Shown here piece after piece: positions 46,640 through 58,097 of a stretch of 64,000 bases of DNA (positions within the stretch are counted from its first letter, which is position 1; each line of letters opens with the position of its first letter). The position numbers and the translations under genes were made by a program. Below the pieces are notes generated by a model. That model searched no databases. It was not told the DNA's origin and worked only from the letters and a program-made list of their open reading frames with translations. The stretch lies in assembly GCA_022376925.1 (NCBI GenBank), contig JAIOJX010000025.1, positions 8,153,141-8,217,140 of the forward strand, given 5' to 3'. The stretch is from Tragulus kanchil (Eukaryota; Chordata; Mammalia; Artiodactyla; Tragulidae).

Positions 46640-48771
46640 ACTAATTTTTAAACTATGTTCGGAGTTTCCTTTTTCCAGAGTTTGGGTTACATCCATGGGT
46701 GTTTGTTGTTTGGATGAGGTGTCTTATTCTGGGTGATGCTGGTGGTTGGGTGATGTCAGGACTTGCATACAAGGGCTTGCCTTTGTTGGGGCTGTTGCTG
46801 TTTAATGCTCTCTAGTGTTAGGCGTTCTTTGGTATTGTAGGGTTTTGGAGTCAATGCTCCCTCCCTAAAGCCCTTGGGCTTGTTGGCTGACCAGGGAGTG
46901 CAGACTTCATGGCTGCTTTGTTAGGGCATTAAATGGTATTAAAACATAGATATGCAAATGAGAAACAGATGGTATACCTTTGACAAATGGCAATTAAAAT
47001 ATCATGAAAGTACTATCTAGCGTACTGGATTATACACACCAACATATACAGCCATAACATAACCCAAACATTCCAAAAAAAGAATATAGTACAATGCATT
47101 AGCACAACGGATAGAGAAAACCAAGAATGATATCCACCAGTTAAGAACCAAACTAACTAAGGCACAAATTGGAGAACAGTGCTAGAGCAGAGTCCCAAGT
47201 GGGGATAAGGCAATGAAAACCAAACAGACTAATAAATATGGTGGGGAAAGGGAAAAAGGGAAAGGGAGGACAGAGGAGAAATATAGAATAATAATGCAAA
47301 GTTAAATACAGGAAGATAAAGATTTGTATGTATTAGAGTTTAGTGCTGTAGGAAAAGAGCATCAGAAAGCAAAGAAGTAATTGTAGATGGAGTAATAATG
47401 CATATAATTTTTTTTTAAATTTTAAATTAAAATAAATATATATAAAATATAGAAAAACAAAGCCAAAATATTAAAAACAAAACCCTCACGGGACAACAAA
47501 AGGCCAATGTAGAATCAGAAGTATATAACCAAAATAAGATGTGCTGTTTAAATGAAAAAAGGAAAATAATAATCAAATAAGGGGGGAGATAGGGGAAAAA
47601 AATTAGTACAGCAGTAAATGCAGCTTCAGTCACAACGAAAAAAAGGAATGTTTTTTTGGTGACTATTCAGCAATTATCAGTCCTTTTTTCATTTTATTAT
47701 TTTTTAAACTAATTTTTAAACTATGTTCGGAGTTTCCTTTTTCCAGAGTTTGGGTTACATCCATGGGTGTTTGTTGTTTGGATGAGGTGTCTTATTCTGG
47801 GTGATGCTGGTGGTTGGGTGATGTCAGGACTTGCATACAAGGGCTTGCCTTTGTTGGGGCTGTTGCTGTTTAATGCTCTCTAGTGTTAGGCGTTCTTTGG
47901 TATTGTAGGGTTTTGGAGTCAATGCTCCCTCCCTAAAGCCCTTGGGCTTGTTGGCTGACCAGGGAGTGCAGACTTCATGGCTGCTTTGTTAGGGCATTAA
48001 ATGGTATTAAAACATAGATATGCAAATGAGAAACAGATGGTATACCTTTGACAAATGGCAATTAAAATATCATGAAAGTACTATCTAGCGTACTGGATTA
48101 TACACACCAACATATACAGCCATAACATAACCCAAACATTCCAAAAAAAGAATATAGTACAATGCATTAGCACAACGGATAGAGAAAACCAAGAATGATA
48201 TCCACCAGTTAAGAACCAAACTAACTAAGGCACAAATTGGAGAACAGTGCTAGAGCAGAGTCCCAAGTGGGGATAAGGCAATGAAAACCAAACAGACTAA
48301 TAAATATGGTGGGGAAAGGGAAAAAGGGAAAGGGAGGACAGAGGAGAAATATAGAATAATAATGCAAAGTTAAATACAGGAAGATAAAGATTTGTATGTA
48401 TTAGAGTTTAGTGCTGTAGGAAAAGAGCATCAGAAAGCAAAGAAGTAATTGTAGATGGAGTAATAATGCATATAAATTTTTTTTAAATTTTAAATTAAAA
48501 TAAATATATATAAAATATAGAAAAACAAAGCCAAAATATTAAAAACAAAACCCTCACGGGACAACAAAAGGCCAATGTAGAATCAGAAGTATATAACCAA
48601 AATAAGATGTGCTGTTTAAATGAAAAAAGGAAAATAATAATCAAATAAGGGGGGAGATAGGGGAAAAAAATTAGTACAGCAGTAAATGCAGCTTCAGTCA
48701 CAACGAAAAAATAGTGAATGTTTATTCTCTTCTGTCTGTTGCTGACTATTCAGCAATTATCAGTCCTTTTC
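46640..48771. repeat. False-duplication pair 16
   Basis: 46640-47687 is repeated at 47708-48771 (offset 1,068). The end of the first unit is a shortened version ('gaatgtttttttggtgacta') of the second ('gaatgtttattctcttctg' and on), consistent with a damaged contig end. Confidence 0.96.
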
Positions 48772-49950
48772 TTACCTCTGATAATGGCTGGGTCTGGAGG
48801 CCTTTTTTACAATTTTTGTCAATATCCGCCTATTCCAGAACTAAGAGGCCCGCCCAGGCTGGCCCTGTCAGTTTCTTTATAATTAATCCAGTTACCCTTT
48901 TTGCTGGGTGGAGCTAAGTTCCCTCCCTGTAGTTTGACCTGCAGCCAAACTACAGTTGGGGTAATGGTGTCTCTCTTACAAAGGATTTGTTCCCACATGC
49001 TCTATGAGAAGCACTTCCGTAGTGTCCCTGACCCTGCTGTAGGCCACTAACTGCCCCCGCCACCTCCAGAGACTTCAGAATACTCAGAGGTGAGTCTGGC
49101 TCAGTCTCATACGGGATCACTGTTACCCTCTCCTGAATCTTGGTGCGCACAGTCTCCAGTCCTACTTGGCAGCTCTATGATTGGGTTAATGATAACCTCC
49201 TTCAGAGGAAATTAAGTGCAACGCCCTTTTTCCAAGGACTTCTCAGGGGCACTTCTAGCTTAAGGAGGCATTTGGACCCTCTAAAGCAGGTCTGACTCAG
49301 TCCCTTGTGGGGGTCACTCTGCATTTCCCAGTCTTGGTGTGTAACAGGCTTTGCCTATTTGGTCCACCCAGCCTCTCTGGCGGGTTTGAGGTTTGACTTT
49401 TAAAAGCACGATGGCGCCCCTCCTACCATCTTGTTGTAGCTTCTCCTTTGTTCTTGGATGTGGGGTATTTTTTTTGTGATTGGATCCAACCTCCTCCTGT
49501 CGATGGTTTTTCAGGAACTAGTTGCAATTCTGGCAATTTTGCAGGAGAGATGAGTGCACCACCCCCCTGAATTACTTTCCTACTTCCTGAAAACCTTATA
49601 TTCAGACACAAAGGCATTTTAAAGAGTAATCCTGTTATTTCTGTTGTAGAGAATTCTAATTCCCTTCTAATACATAGATATTTATCTTGCCTCCTGCTTA
49701 GAATAAGAATCAGGAGTTTTAGCTGGATACAATACCACCCCTCAGTAAAAATCACTTTCCCTGGCTTTTCTTTGCAATGAGGTGGCCATGCAGTTGCAAT
49801 GGTAGAGTTCTAGAGGCTCTTTTGGACCTAAAGACAGAGTACTACACTCTGTGGATGTGAGCTAGGATACCAATACTTTCATGGAGCTACCAGATCTCTT
49901 GATTGCCTAGTTCTGAATTGCTTTATGTGAGAGCAAAGCAAATATATCTT

Positions 49951-50285
49951 TTTTTTTTTTTTAAGATTTATTTATTTATTTTACTTTTGGGCGGGGGTCG
50001 GGTTGGGGAGGGAGGGGAGTGGGCGGGCCACTTCTGTTGGTCTTTCATTTCTCTATTTTCATTCGTCTTCGTTCTTTGACTCCTGTGGGCCTCCCATCGC
50101 GGTGGCGTCTGTTGTTGCAGAGCACCGGCTCTGGGCGTATGTGCTCTAGAGCTCCGGCTCGGTGATTGGACACATCAGTCCAGCCGCTCTGCGGCACATG
50201 GGATCTTCCCAGGCCAGGGCTCGAACCGGCGCCCCTTGCAGTGCAAGGCGGTGTCCTTACCCACTGGACCACCAGGGGAAGCCCC
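49951..50285 (-). mobile_element. CHR-like SINE, full-length, with target-site duplication
   Basis: Antisense copy with poly(T), (attt)n, the C-rich segment, body and head. Exact 12-bp flanking repeat 'caaatatatctt' at 49939-49950 and 50286-50297. A clear and fairly young insertion. Confidence 0.95.
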
Positions 50286-50632
50286 CAAATATATCTTAAG
50301 TCACTTTTGGGGGGAGTTTCTTATTATCCCTAATAGTACTGTATGAGCTCATTAGGCCTTGTTCTTTTTAAACAATCATATTTAGTTGTTTTGACTGTAA
50401 AATATTAAAGGTACATGATTGAACATCATTAAGGGCTATTAGGTATGAAAAATAAGTCGCTATCTCTAGGCTACAGAATTTTATATTTTAGTAGGAAAAA
50501 CATATAGGGGTGCTCCAATATAAGACTGTAAATACAGGGGGATAGGTAAGTAGTTAATTGCTAAATGTTAAATTTTCTGACTTCTGCTGGTATAAGAATA
50601 GACATGAGATCAATGGACTAGAATTGAGAATT

Positions 50633-52790
50633 CAGAAATATTCTCTTAATTTATAGTCAAATGATTTTAGACAAGGGTTCCAAGACAGTTCAATGGAGGA
50701 AGAATAATCTTTTCAACAGCTGTTGCTGGAACAATGGGGTATCTACCTGTGAAAAAATGAAGTTGCACTTTTATTTCATACTGTATACGAACATTAACTC
50801 AGAAGGGATATAAAAATAAATTTCAAAGTTAAATTTACCAAATTTGCAGAATAAAACAGGGATCAATGTTCTTTGAACTAGATGATGATTTCTTAGATAT
50901 GTTTCTAAAAACAAATTCAATAGAAGAAAATAATGAATTATACTTCAGCAAAAAATTTAAAACTTTTGTGCCTCAAAGGACACCATAAGAAAAGTGAAAA
51001 TATTTGAGAATGAATGGGAGAAAATATTTGCAAAATGTATAACCATATAAATCATTCTGATTTATAAAATCATTCCAATTTATATATAAAATGTATAAAG
51101 AATTCTTGCATATCAATAAAAGGACAAACAACCTAAATTAAAAGTGGCCAAATGATTAAAAGTTTCTCCAAATCAAGATGTATATATGAGGGCTTCCCTG
51201 GTGGTCCAGTGGGTAAGGATACCACTTTGCAGTGCAAGGGGCGCCAGTTGGATCCCTGGCCTGGGAAGATCCCACGTGCCACAGAGCGGCTGAACCGATG
51301 TGTCCAATTACAGAGCCGGAACTCTGGAGCGCATGTGCCAAGAGCTGGTGCTCTGCAGTGACAGAGGCCACTGCGATGGGAGGCCCACACAGGCCAAAGA
51401 ACAAAGATAAATGAATGAGAGACCAATAGAAGTGACCCCCAAAAAAGTCAAAATAAATAAACTTGCATAGAAACGTTCACTGAAGCATTAATCAAAATAG
51501 CCAAGAAAGTGAAAACAACCTGAATTCTGGTTAGGTTGTTGAATGGACAAATAAGATATGGTATACCCATACAATGGAACATTATTTTGTGATAAATATT
51601 GAAGGAGTGGTATATACTGCAAAATAGATGAATCTTAAAACATGCTAATTTCAAGCAACTGGTCACAAAAAGCCAAAGTATTGTATGGTTCCATTTAAAT
51701 GAAATATCCAGAAATATTCTCTTAATTTATAGTCAAATGATTTTAGACAAGGGTTCCAAGACAGTTCAATGGAGGAAGAATAATCTTTTCAACAGCTGTT
51801 GCTGGAACAATGGGGTATCTACCTGTGAAAAAATGAAGTTGCACTTTTATTTCATACTGTATACGAACATTAACTCAGAAGGGATATAAAAATAAATTTC
51901 AAAGTTAAATTTACCAAATTTGCAGAATAAAACAGGGATCAATGTTCTTTGAACTAGATGATGATTTCTTAGATATGTTTCTAAAAACAAATTCAATAGA
52001 AGAAAATAATGAATTATACTTCAGCAAAAAATTTAAAACTTTTGTGCCTCAAAGGACACCATAAGAAAAGTGAAAATATTTGAGAATGAATGGGAGAAAA
52101 TATTTGCAAAATGTATAACCATATAAATCATTCTGATTTATAAAATCATTCCAATTTATATATAAAATGTATAAAGAATTCTTGCATATCAATAAAAGGA
52201 CAAACAACCTAAATTAAAAGTGGCCAAATGATTAAAAGTTTCTCCAAATCAAGATGTATATATGAGGGCTTCCCTGGTGGTCCAGTGGGTAAGGATACCA
52301 CTTTGCAGTGCAAGGGGCGCCAGTTGGATCCCTGGCCTGGGAAGATCCCACGTGCCACAGAGCGGCTGAACCGATGTGTCCAATTACAGAGCCGGAACTC
52401 TGGAGCGCATGTGCCAAGAGCTGGTGCTCTGCAGTGACAGAGGCCACTGCGATGGGAGGCCCACACAGGCCAAAGAACAAAGATAAATGAATGAGAGACC
52501 AATAGAAGTGACCCCCAAAAAAGTCAAAATAAATAAACTTGCATAGAAACGTTCACTGAAGCATTAATCAAAATAGCCAAGAAAGTGAAAACAACCTGAA
52601 TTCTGGTTAGGTTGTTGAATGGACAAATAAGATATGGTATACCCATACAATGGAACATTATTTTGTGATAAATATTGAAGGAGTGGTATATACTGCAAAA
52701 TAGATGAATCTTAAAACATGCTAATTTCAAGCAACTGGTCACAAAAAGCCAAAGTATTGTATGGTTCCATTTAAATGAAATATCCAGAAA
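50633..52790. repeat. False-duplication pair 17
   Basis: 50633-51714 is repeated at 51709-52790 (offset 1,076), abutting with a shared 'cagaaa' edge. The unit includes a SINE. Confidence 0.97.
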
Positions 52791-52990
52791 AAGCAACTCC
52801 ATCATGTCAGAAAGTAGATTTGTAGTTTCTAGAGGCTGGAATAAGGGAGAGTAGGGAGTGACTGCTAAGGAGTTATGGGATTTCTTTGGAGTGATGAAAA
52901 TGTTATAAAATTAGATAGTGGTGATGACTGTATCACTTTGTGAATATACTGAAAACCACTGAAAAGTGTACTTACGGTATGTAAACTGCA
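50640..52990 (+). mobile_element. L1 LINE 3' fragment, sense
   Basis: Sense L1 ORF2 3' end and 3'UTR: 'cctcaaaggacaccataaga', 'taccatataaatcattctga', 'cccatacaatggaacattat', 'gtagtttctagaggctgg', then 'gatgactgtatcactttgtg'. Interrupted by a SINE and inflated by duplication pair 17. No intact frame. Confidence 0.8.
51190..51445 (+). mobile_element. CHR-like SINE
   Basis: Sense copy beginning 'gggcttccctggtggtccag' and ending 'gagagaccaatagaagtgac', with a short A-rich tail. The C-rich 3' segment is missing. The copy at about 52266-52521 is from pair 17. Confidence 0.92.
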
Positions 52991-52999
52991 TTTTAAAGC

Positions 53000-53640
53000 T
53001 GTTAATTTTTCTTTTTTCTTTTTTTTTGCTAGCTTCCCAGTTGTGGTTAAACATACATGGTATGTTTTTGGTTTGTGGCTAAACTGAAATAGTATCTTCA
53101 AATGAAGCTATATTTGTCTCTGAGAATTGGATATATAGCTAATGTATTTTTTTAAAAAGTTTATTGTCACAGTTAAGAAAAATGAAATGTGTTAAAGTTT
53201 TAAATTGTCCTTATTGTTAAATAGTAGAAGATTGCCACATTGTATTCAATCACTGCTTCTATTGTCAATTATCATCATTTGATTAAGTCCCAAACATTGT
53301 AGAAATGGTAATGCTTTCTCTTGGAGTAGTAAATGAAAATGACATCATCTAATACATCAGTATATTTAAATACTTGAAAAATATATTTTAAGATGAAATA
53401 ACTGTACCAACAATACTATAGAAGTATGGCAATGTTCCCAGAAAAGATGATTCCATGGTTTTCCCTTGCAGTTGCTAATGAGAATTCTACAGAGGGTGAA
53501 CAGCTTGAAACAGCAACAAACAACTGCAATTATCTTTGTCTTCTTTCTCTCATACCCCATATTCAATCTCTCAAAAGATCTTGTTGGTTCTGTCCTCAGA
53601 GTTCATCCTTAGTCCACTGGTTATAACCACAACCATCTCA
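53000..53640. other. Non-coding sequence
   Basis: No gene recognised. A T-rich tract near 53,010. The rest is unassigned. Confidence 0.4.
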
Positions 53641-54620
53641 ACCACTCATTCTCATCTTTTGTTTGAGTATTTCAGTAGTTCTAATTGGTGTCCTTTCTTC
53701 CTATTCTTGCCCCTATGTAAGCCTCTTTTCACACAAGAGTGTGCTCCTTCTAAAATCTTAATCAGATAACATCCTGGTGATTAGACCCTTCAAGGGACTT
53801 CTCATCTCACCAGAAGTATAATGAAAGCCAAACTTAATCATTGGCTTCCCATGCCCCTAATCTGACCTCAATAGTGTCGTCTCCCACTCTTCTCCTAACT
53901 CCAGTGACAATGTCCTCCTTACTGTTGTTCCCTGAACAAAAGGGCCTGCGACAGCTTCAGAGCCACTGCATTTGCTTGATCCTCTGCTTGAAATGTTCTC
54001 TACCCCAGTGTCCTCCTGACTTTCCTCACTTTCAAGTTCTTTTATTTTTAATTTTTAAATTTTTATTTATTTATTTTTTTGGCCACTTCTATTGGTCTCT
54101 TATTTAACTTTGTTCTTTGGCATGTGTGGGCCTCCCATCACAGTGGCCTCTGTCACTGCAGAGCACTGGCTCTAGGTGCATGAGCTCCAGAGCTCCCGCT
54201 CTGTAGTTGGACACATTGGTCCAGCTGCTCTGCGGCACGTGGAATCTTCCCAGGCCAGGGATCCAGCTGGCGCCCCTTGCAGTGCAAACCGGTGTCCTTA
54301 CCAACTAGACCACCAGGGAAGCTCCTCCTTCAAGTTCTTTTCTCATATGTCTTCCTCTCAGGGAGACCTTTTCTGGTCCTCTTACTAACATCCACCTCCC
54401 AGGAGCTAAATATCACCCCTCCCTGTTTTTCCCCCTTACATAGCTTATTATCACTTTCTAATACATTACATTATTTTCTTACTTATTCATTAAGTGCCTT
54501 TGTGTTTCCACCATAATATACACTCTGTGAAGGCAGGGATTTTTGTGTGTTTTGCCCATTACTACCCTCTAGGGCCAGTAACAGTATTTGACACAGAGTT
54601 GTCACTCAATGAATATTTAT
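53640..54620 (+). mobile_element. L2 LINE 3' end, interrupted by a SINE
   Basis: 'ttgaaatgttctctacccca' before the SINE, then 'cagggagaccttttctggtc' and, at the end, 'tctgtgaaggcagggatttt' followed by 'tcactcaatgaatattta' follow the conserved L2 3' region in order. Confidence 0.8.
54043..54327 (-). mobile_element. CHR-like SINE in L2
   Basis: Antisense copy flanked by a near-exact direct repeat ('ttcaagttctttt' at ~54,030-54,042 and again at ~54,330-54,342). The head end is 'agaccaccagggaagctcc'. Confidence 0.9.
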
Positions 54621-55754
54621 AGTAAGCTATTCTGGGAAAGCAGGAATTTTCCTGAGTACATTGGGAAAATATTGATAGATTTTATATTTGCGTTTCATAA
54701 AGATTTCTCTAGTAGTAGTTTGGAGGAAAAATTGGAGGAGCTAAACAAACAAAACAAAACAAAAAAAAGACTTTTACTTCATATCAAAATTTTGCTGAAG
54801 CTCTCTATGGGGAGCCTGAACATAGCTTTGGAAGACAAAGTGTCATTTCCTTGGGAAATGCCTTGATTAATTAAATCAAAGTAAAAGCTGAATTTCATTT
54901 GCTAATTTGTGAGCATGAGGTACGGCATCAGGTTTGTATGTAAGTTTACTATGGGCTATTTGTTATTGAGAGATCTAAAATGAAGCAGTGTTATTTTATA
55001 ATGTGGAGTGAGCAAGAGTGTTGAAAGTTTGGTAGGGAAAGTTGGAGTAGAGGGAAAATGTGGATTACAGAAATGTTGACACAGAACTATTTTATCATGG
55101 TTAAGTATGGGGATTATTGTTTTCCTCATGAAAGTCAAAAAGACACCCCTCAGTAGATATTTTATAATATTCTGGATGAAAAGAGTTCCTGCATCTCAAA
55201 TGAATTCTAAGGGAAAAGAAGGAAGTGTCCTCTGAAGAGAGTTTTGAGGGCATCAAATAGAAAAGCAAAGATTCTCCTTTGTTGATTTACAATATGTATA
55301 GTCAAGAGTGTGTTCCATGTTTCTCTTTTGTTGTTTAGTTAATAGAAAATGTCAGAAAGTTGGACTTTCCATAGAACTCTGCCATCCTGATGCTACTCTT
55401 TCTGACTAAAACGACATGCTTTTATGATTTTTCTCATGATTATGCCATATATTCTGAGGAAGATGTGATGTGTATTTATACTGGAGTAGATAAAGTTTTT
55501 ATTTCACAATTATTATAGCCTTTTAGTATGATATGGAGCTTGTTCCCTAACTTTGTACTTTCTGTTAATCTACATCTTGCTAATTCTCTGACCAAAAAGG
55601 ACTGTTGTTTTAAATCACTGAGTGAGAGACTCTTGTTTCTACCCTGCTCAGCACATAATAGTCAAAGGAAAATTTCTCAAATAGTAATCGCATTTGTGAA
55701 CTATATCCTTGGGCTTATTTTCTCATACTTGTTCTTTCTTGTATTTATTTTTCC
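54621..55754. other. Non-coding sequence
   Basis: No gene recognised. Contains a short (aaac)n-like tract at about 54,750-54,770. Confidence 0.4.
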
Positions 55755-55862
55755 ACTATGCCATGTGGCATATGAGATCCTCGTTTCTCAACCAGGGATT
55801 GAACCTACACCACCTGTAGTGGAAGTACAGAATCTTAGCCACTGGACCACCAGGGAAGTCCC
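55755..55862 (-). mobile_element. Short CHR-like tRNA SINE fragment
   Basis: 'tcaaccagggattgaaccta' and 'gccactggaccaccagggaa' are the antisense tRNA-like head of an older, shorter SINE type. Confidence 0.75.
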
Positions 55863-55947
55863 ATATATATGTTCTTTCTCAAATATATAAAGTTTACAAT
55901 TTAAATAATATTGAAAATATTTTCAGTTTCCTAAAATACTAATTCCA

Positions 55948-58097
55948 GAGTGGATTGGTAACACTGAATTCATGGATAAAGGGTAATAATGTTTATTAAT
56001 CAAAAGTTGTATTAACATTGCCACGAGATACCTATTTTCAAATTGCTCAGGTTACATGGACTAAGGTTTGTGCTTTTTGTCACACACAGGATTTCTTCAG
56101 AGAGAAATCTCGTTTACCACTTTCCCCCTTCTTTGTAATAGTGTGTTTCCAGATTGAAATATTGTTTCCATTTCATCAAAATAAAGGCAAACCAGTCTTT
56201 TATAATCTTTTTTCACTCATAAATTTCTGCAGTATATAGCGTTTTAGCAAGAAAATCTAAAATCTTTTATATTCCTCCAAATAACCATCCCCTAAACATT
56301 CTACTGGATTTCAGTATTGTTTGGCTATGTATAGTTAGCTTAAAATTTCTAGCCAAGTTGTAAATAGGTCAGTAACTACACAGAGTAGATAAAACATTTA
56401 ATTTATTACACTGTTAGTGGAACCTGGTTAAACTCTCACTTTCTCAAAATTCAATCTAAACTGTCCAATTAATATTTCTTCTACAGTTCCAGATAAGAAG
56501 CAGGAAGACCTGGAGAGGTTGTGGGCGGGGAGCGAGGAGAGGAGCAGGGTAGGAAATTGGCACTAGTAGGCTTGAGAGTAAACCCACTTCCCCTTACTTA
56601 AGTGTTCATCCTCAGAAAGATTCACTTTCTAAGAATAAGCAATTCTCACCAGTTTTAAGTCAGTATGAGATGTAAGATGGAAAAACAAAAATGAAACCAC
56701 CAGCCCATGTCATATAAGAGAGATTTAGATACTTCATGAGTTAACAGTCATGGGAATAGATATATTTTAATTCTGTCTGCAAAAGCCTTCCATAACTAGG
56801 GATATTGTTTTATGACTAAGCACTTCATTAAATTTGAAGGTTTATTTTGCATTTTATATTTTGACAGTGTTAAAGTTCAACCTTATCTGAACCTGATTTC
56901 AAAGAATACAAATGCTGTCAGGCATTTATTGCTAACTTATTTTTACAGCTTTATTGAGGCATAATTGATGCACAAACTATATGTATTTAGTGTGTACAGT
57001 AATTAATGATAAAGTTTTTTTTATATTGAAATTTGCCTTACTTTGAGTGGATTGGTAACACTGAATTCATGGATAAAGGGTAATAATGTTTATTAATCAA
57101 AAGTTGTATTAACATTGCCACGAGATACCTATTTTCAAATTGCTCAGGTTACATGGACTAAGGTTTGTGCTTTTTGTCACACACAGGATTTCTTCAGAGA
57201 GAAATCTCGTTTACCACTTTCCCCCTTCTTTGTAATAGTGTGTTTCCAGATTGAAATATTGTTTCCATTTCATCAAAATAAAGGCAAACCAGTCTTTTAT
57301 AATCTTTTTTCACTCATAAATTTCTGCAGTATATAGCGTTTTAGCAAGAAAATCTAAAATCTTTTATATTCCTCCAAATAACCATCCCCTAAACATTCTA
57401 CTGGATTTCAGTATTGTTTGGCTATGTATAGTTAGCTTAAAATTTCTAGCCAAGTTGTAAATAGGTCAGTAACTACACAGAGTAGATAAAACATTTAATT
57501 TATTACACTGTTAGTGGAACCTGGTTAAACTCTCACTTTCTCAAAATTCAATCTAAACTGTCCAATTAATATTTCTTCTACAGTTCCAGATAAGAAGCAG
57601 GAAGACCTGGAGAGGTTGTGGGCAGGGAGCGAGGAGAGGAGCAGGGTAGGAAATTGGCACTAGTAGGCTTGAGAGTAAACCCACTTCCCCTTACTTAAGT
57701 GTTCATCCTCAGAAAGATTCACTTTCTAAGAATAAGCAATTCTCACCAGTTTTAAGTCAGTATGAGATGTAAGATGGAAAAACAAAAATGAAACCACCAG
57801 CCCATGTCATATAAGAGAGATTTAGATACTTCATGAGTTAACAGTCATGGGAATAGATATATTTTAATTCTGTCTGCAAAAGCCTTCCATAACTAGGGAT
57901 ATTGTTTTATGACTAAGCACTTCATTAAATTTGAAGGTTTATTTTGCATTTTATATTTTGACAGTGTTAAAGTTCAACCTTATCTGAACCTGATTTCAAA
58001 GAATACAAATGCTGTCAGGCATTTATTGCTAACTTATTTTTACAGCTTTATTGAGGCATAATTGATGCACAAACTATATGTATTTAGTGTGTACAGT
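55948..58097. repeat. False-duplication pair 18
   Basis: 55948-57000 is repeated at 57045-58097 (offset 1,097) with a 44-base filler (57001-57044) that belongs to neither copy. One G/A difference was noted ('gggcgggg' versus 'gggcaggg'). Confidence 0.97.

Larger units (their letters stand above)
44270..49565 (-). mobile_element. L1 LINE, 5' portion, minus strand, lacking its 3' half
   Basis: From the right end: a 5'UTR-like region (about 46,700-49,565, inflated by duplication pair 16), with 'acaagatgg' on the minus strand near 49,426-49,434, a YY1-like context seen at L1 5' ends. ORF1 remnants follow (46,600-45,433) with a SINE inserted, then the ORF2 endonuclease region (45,358-44,270). It stops there: no reverse transcriptase, 3'UTR or poly(A) tail. 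L1 copies normally keep the 3' end, so a later deletion or rearrangement is implied. Confidence 0.85.
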
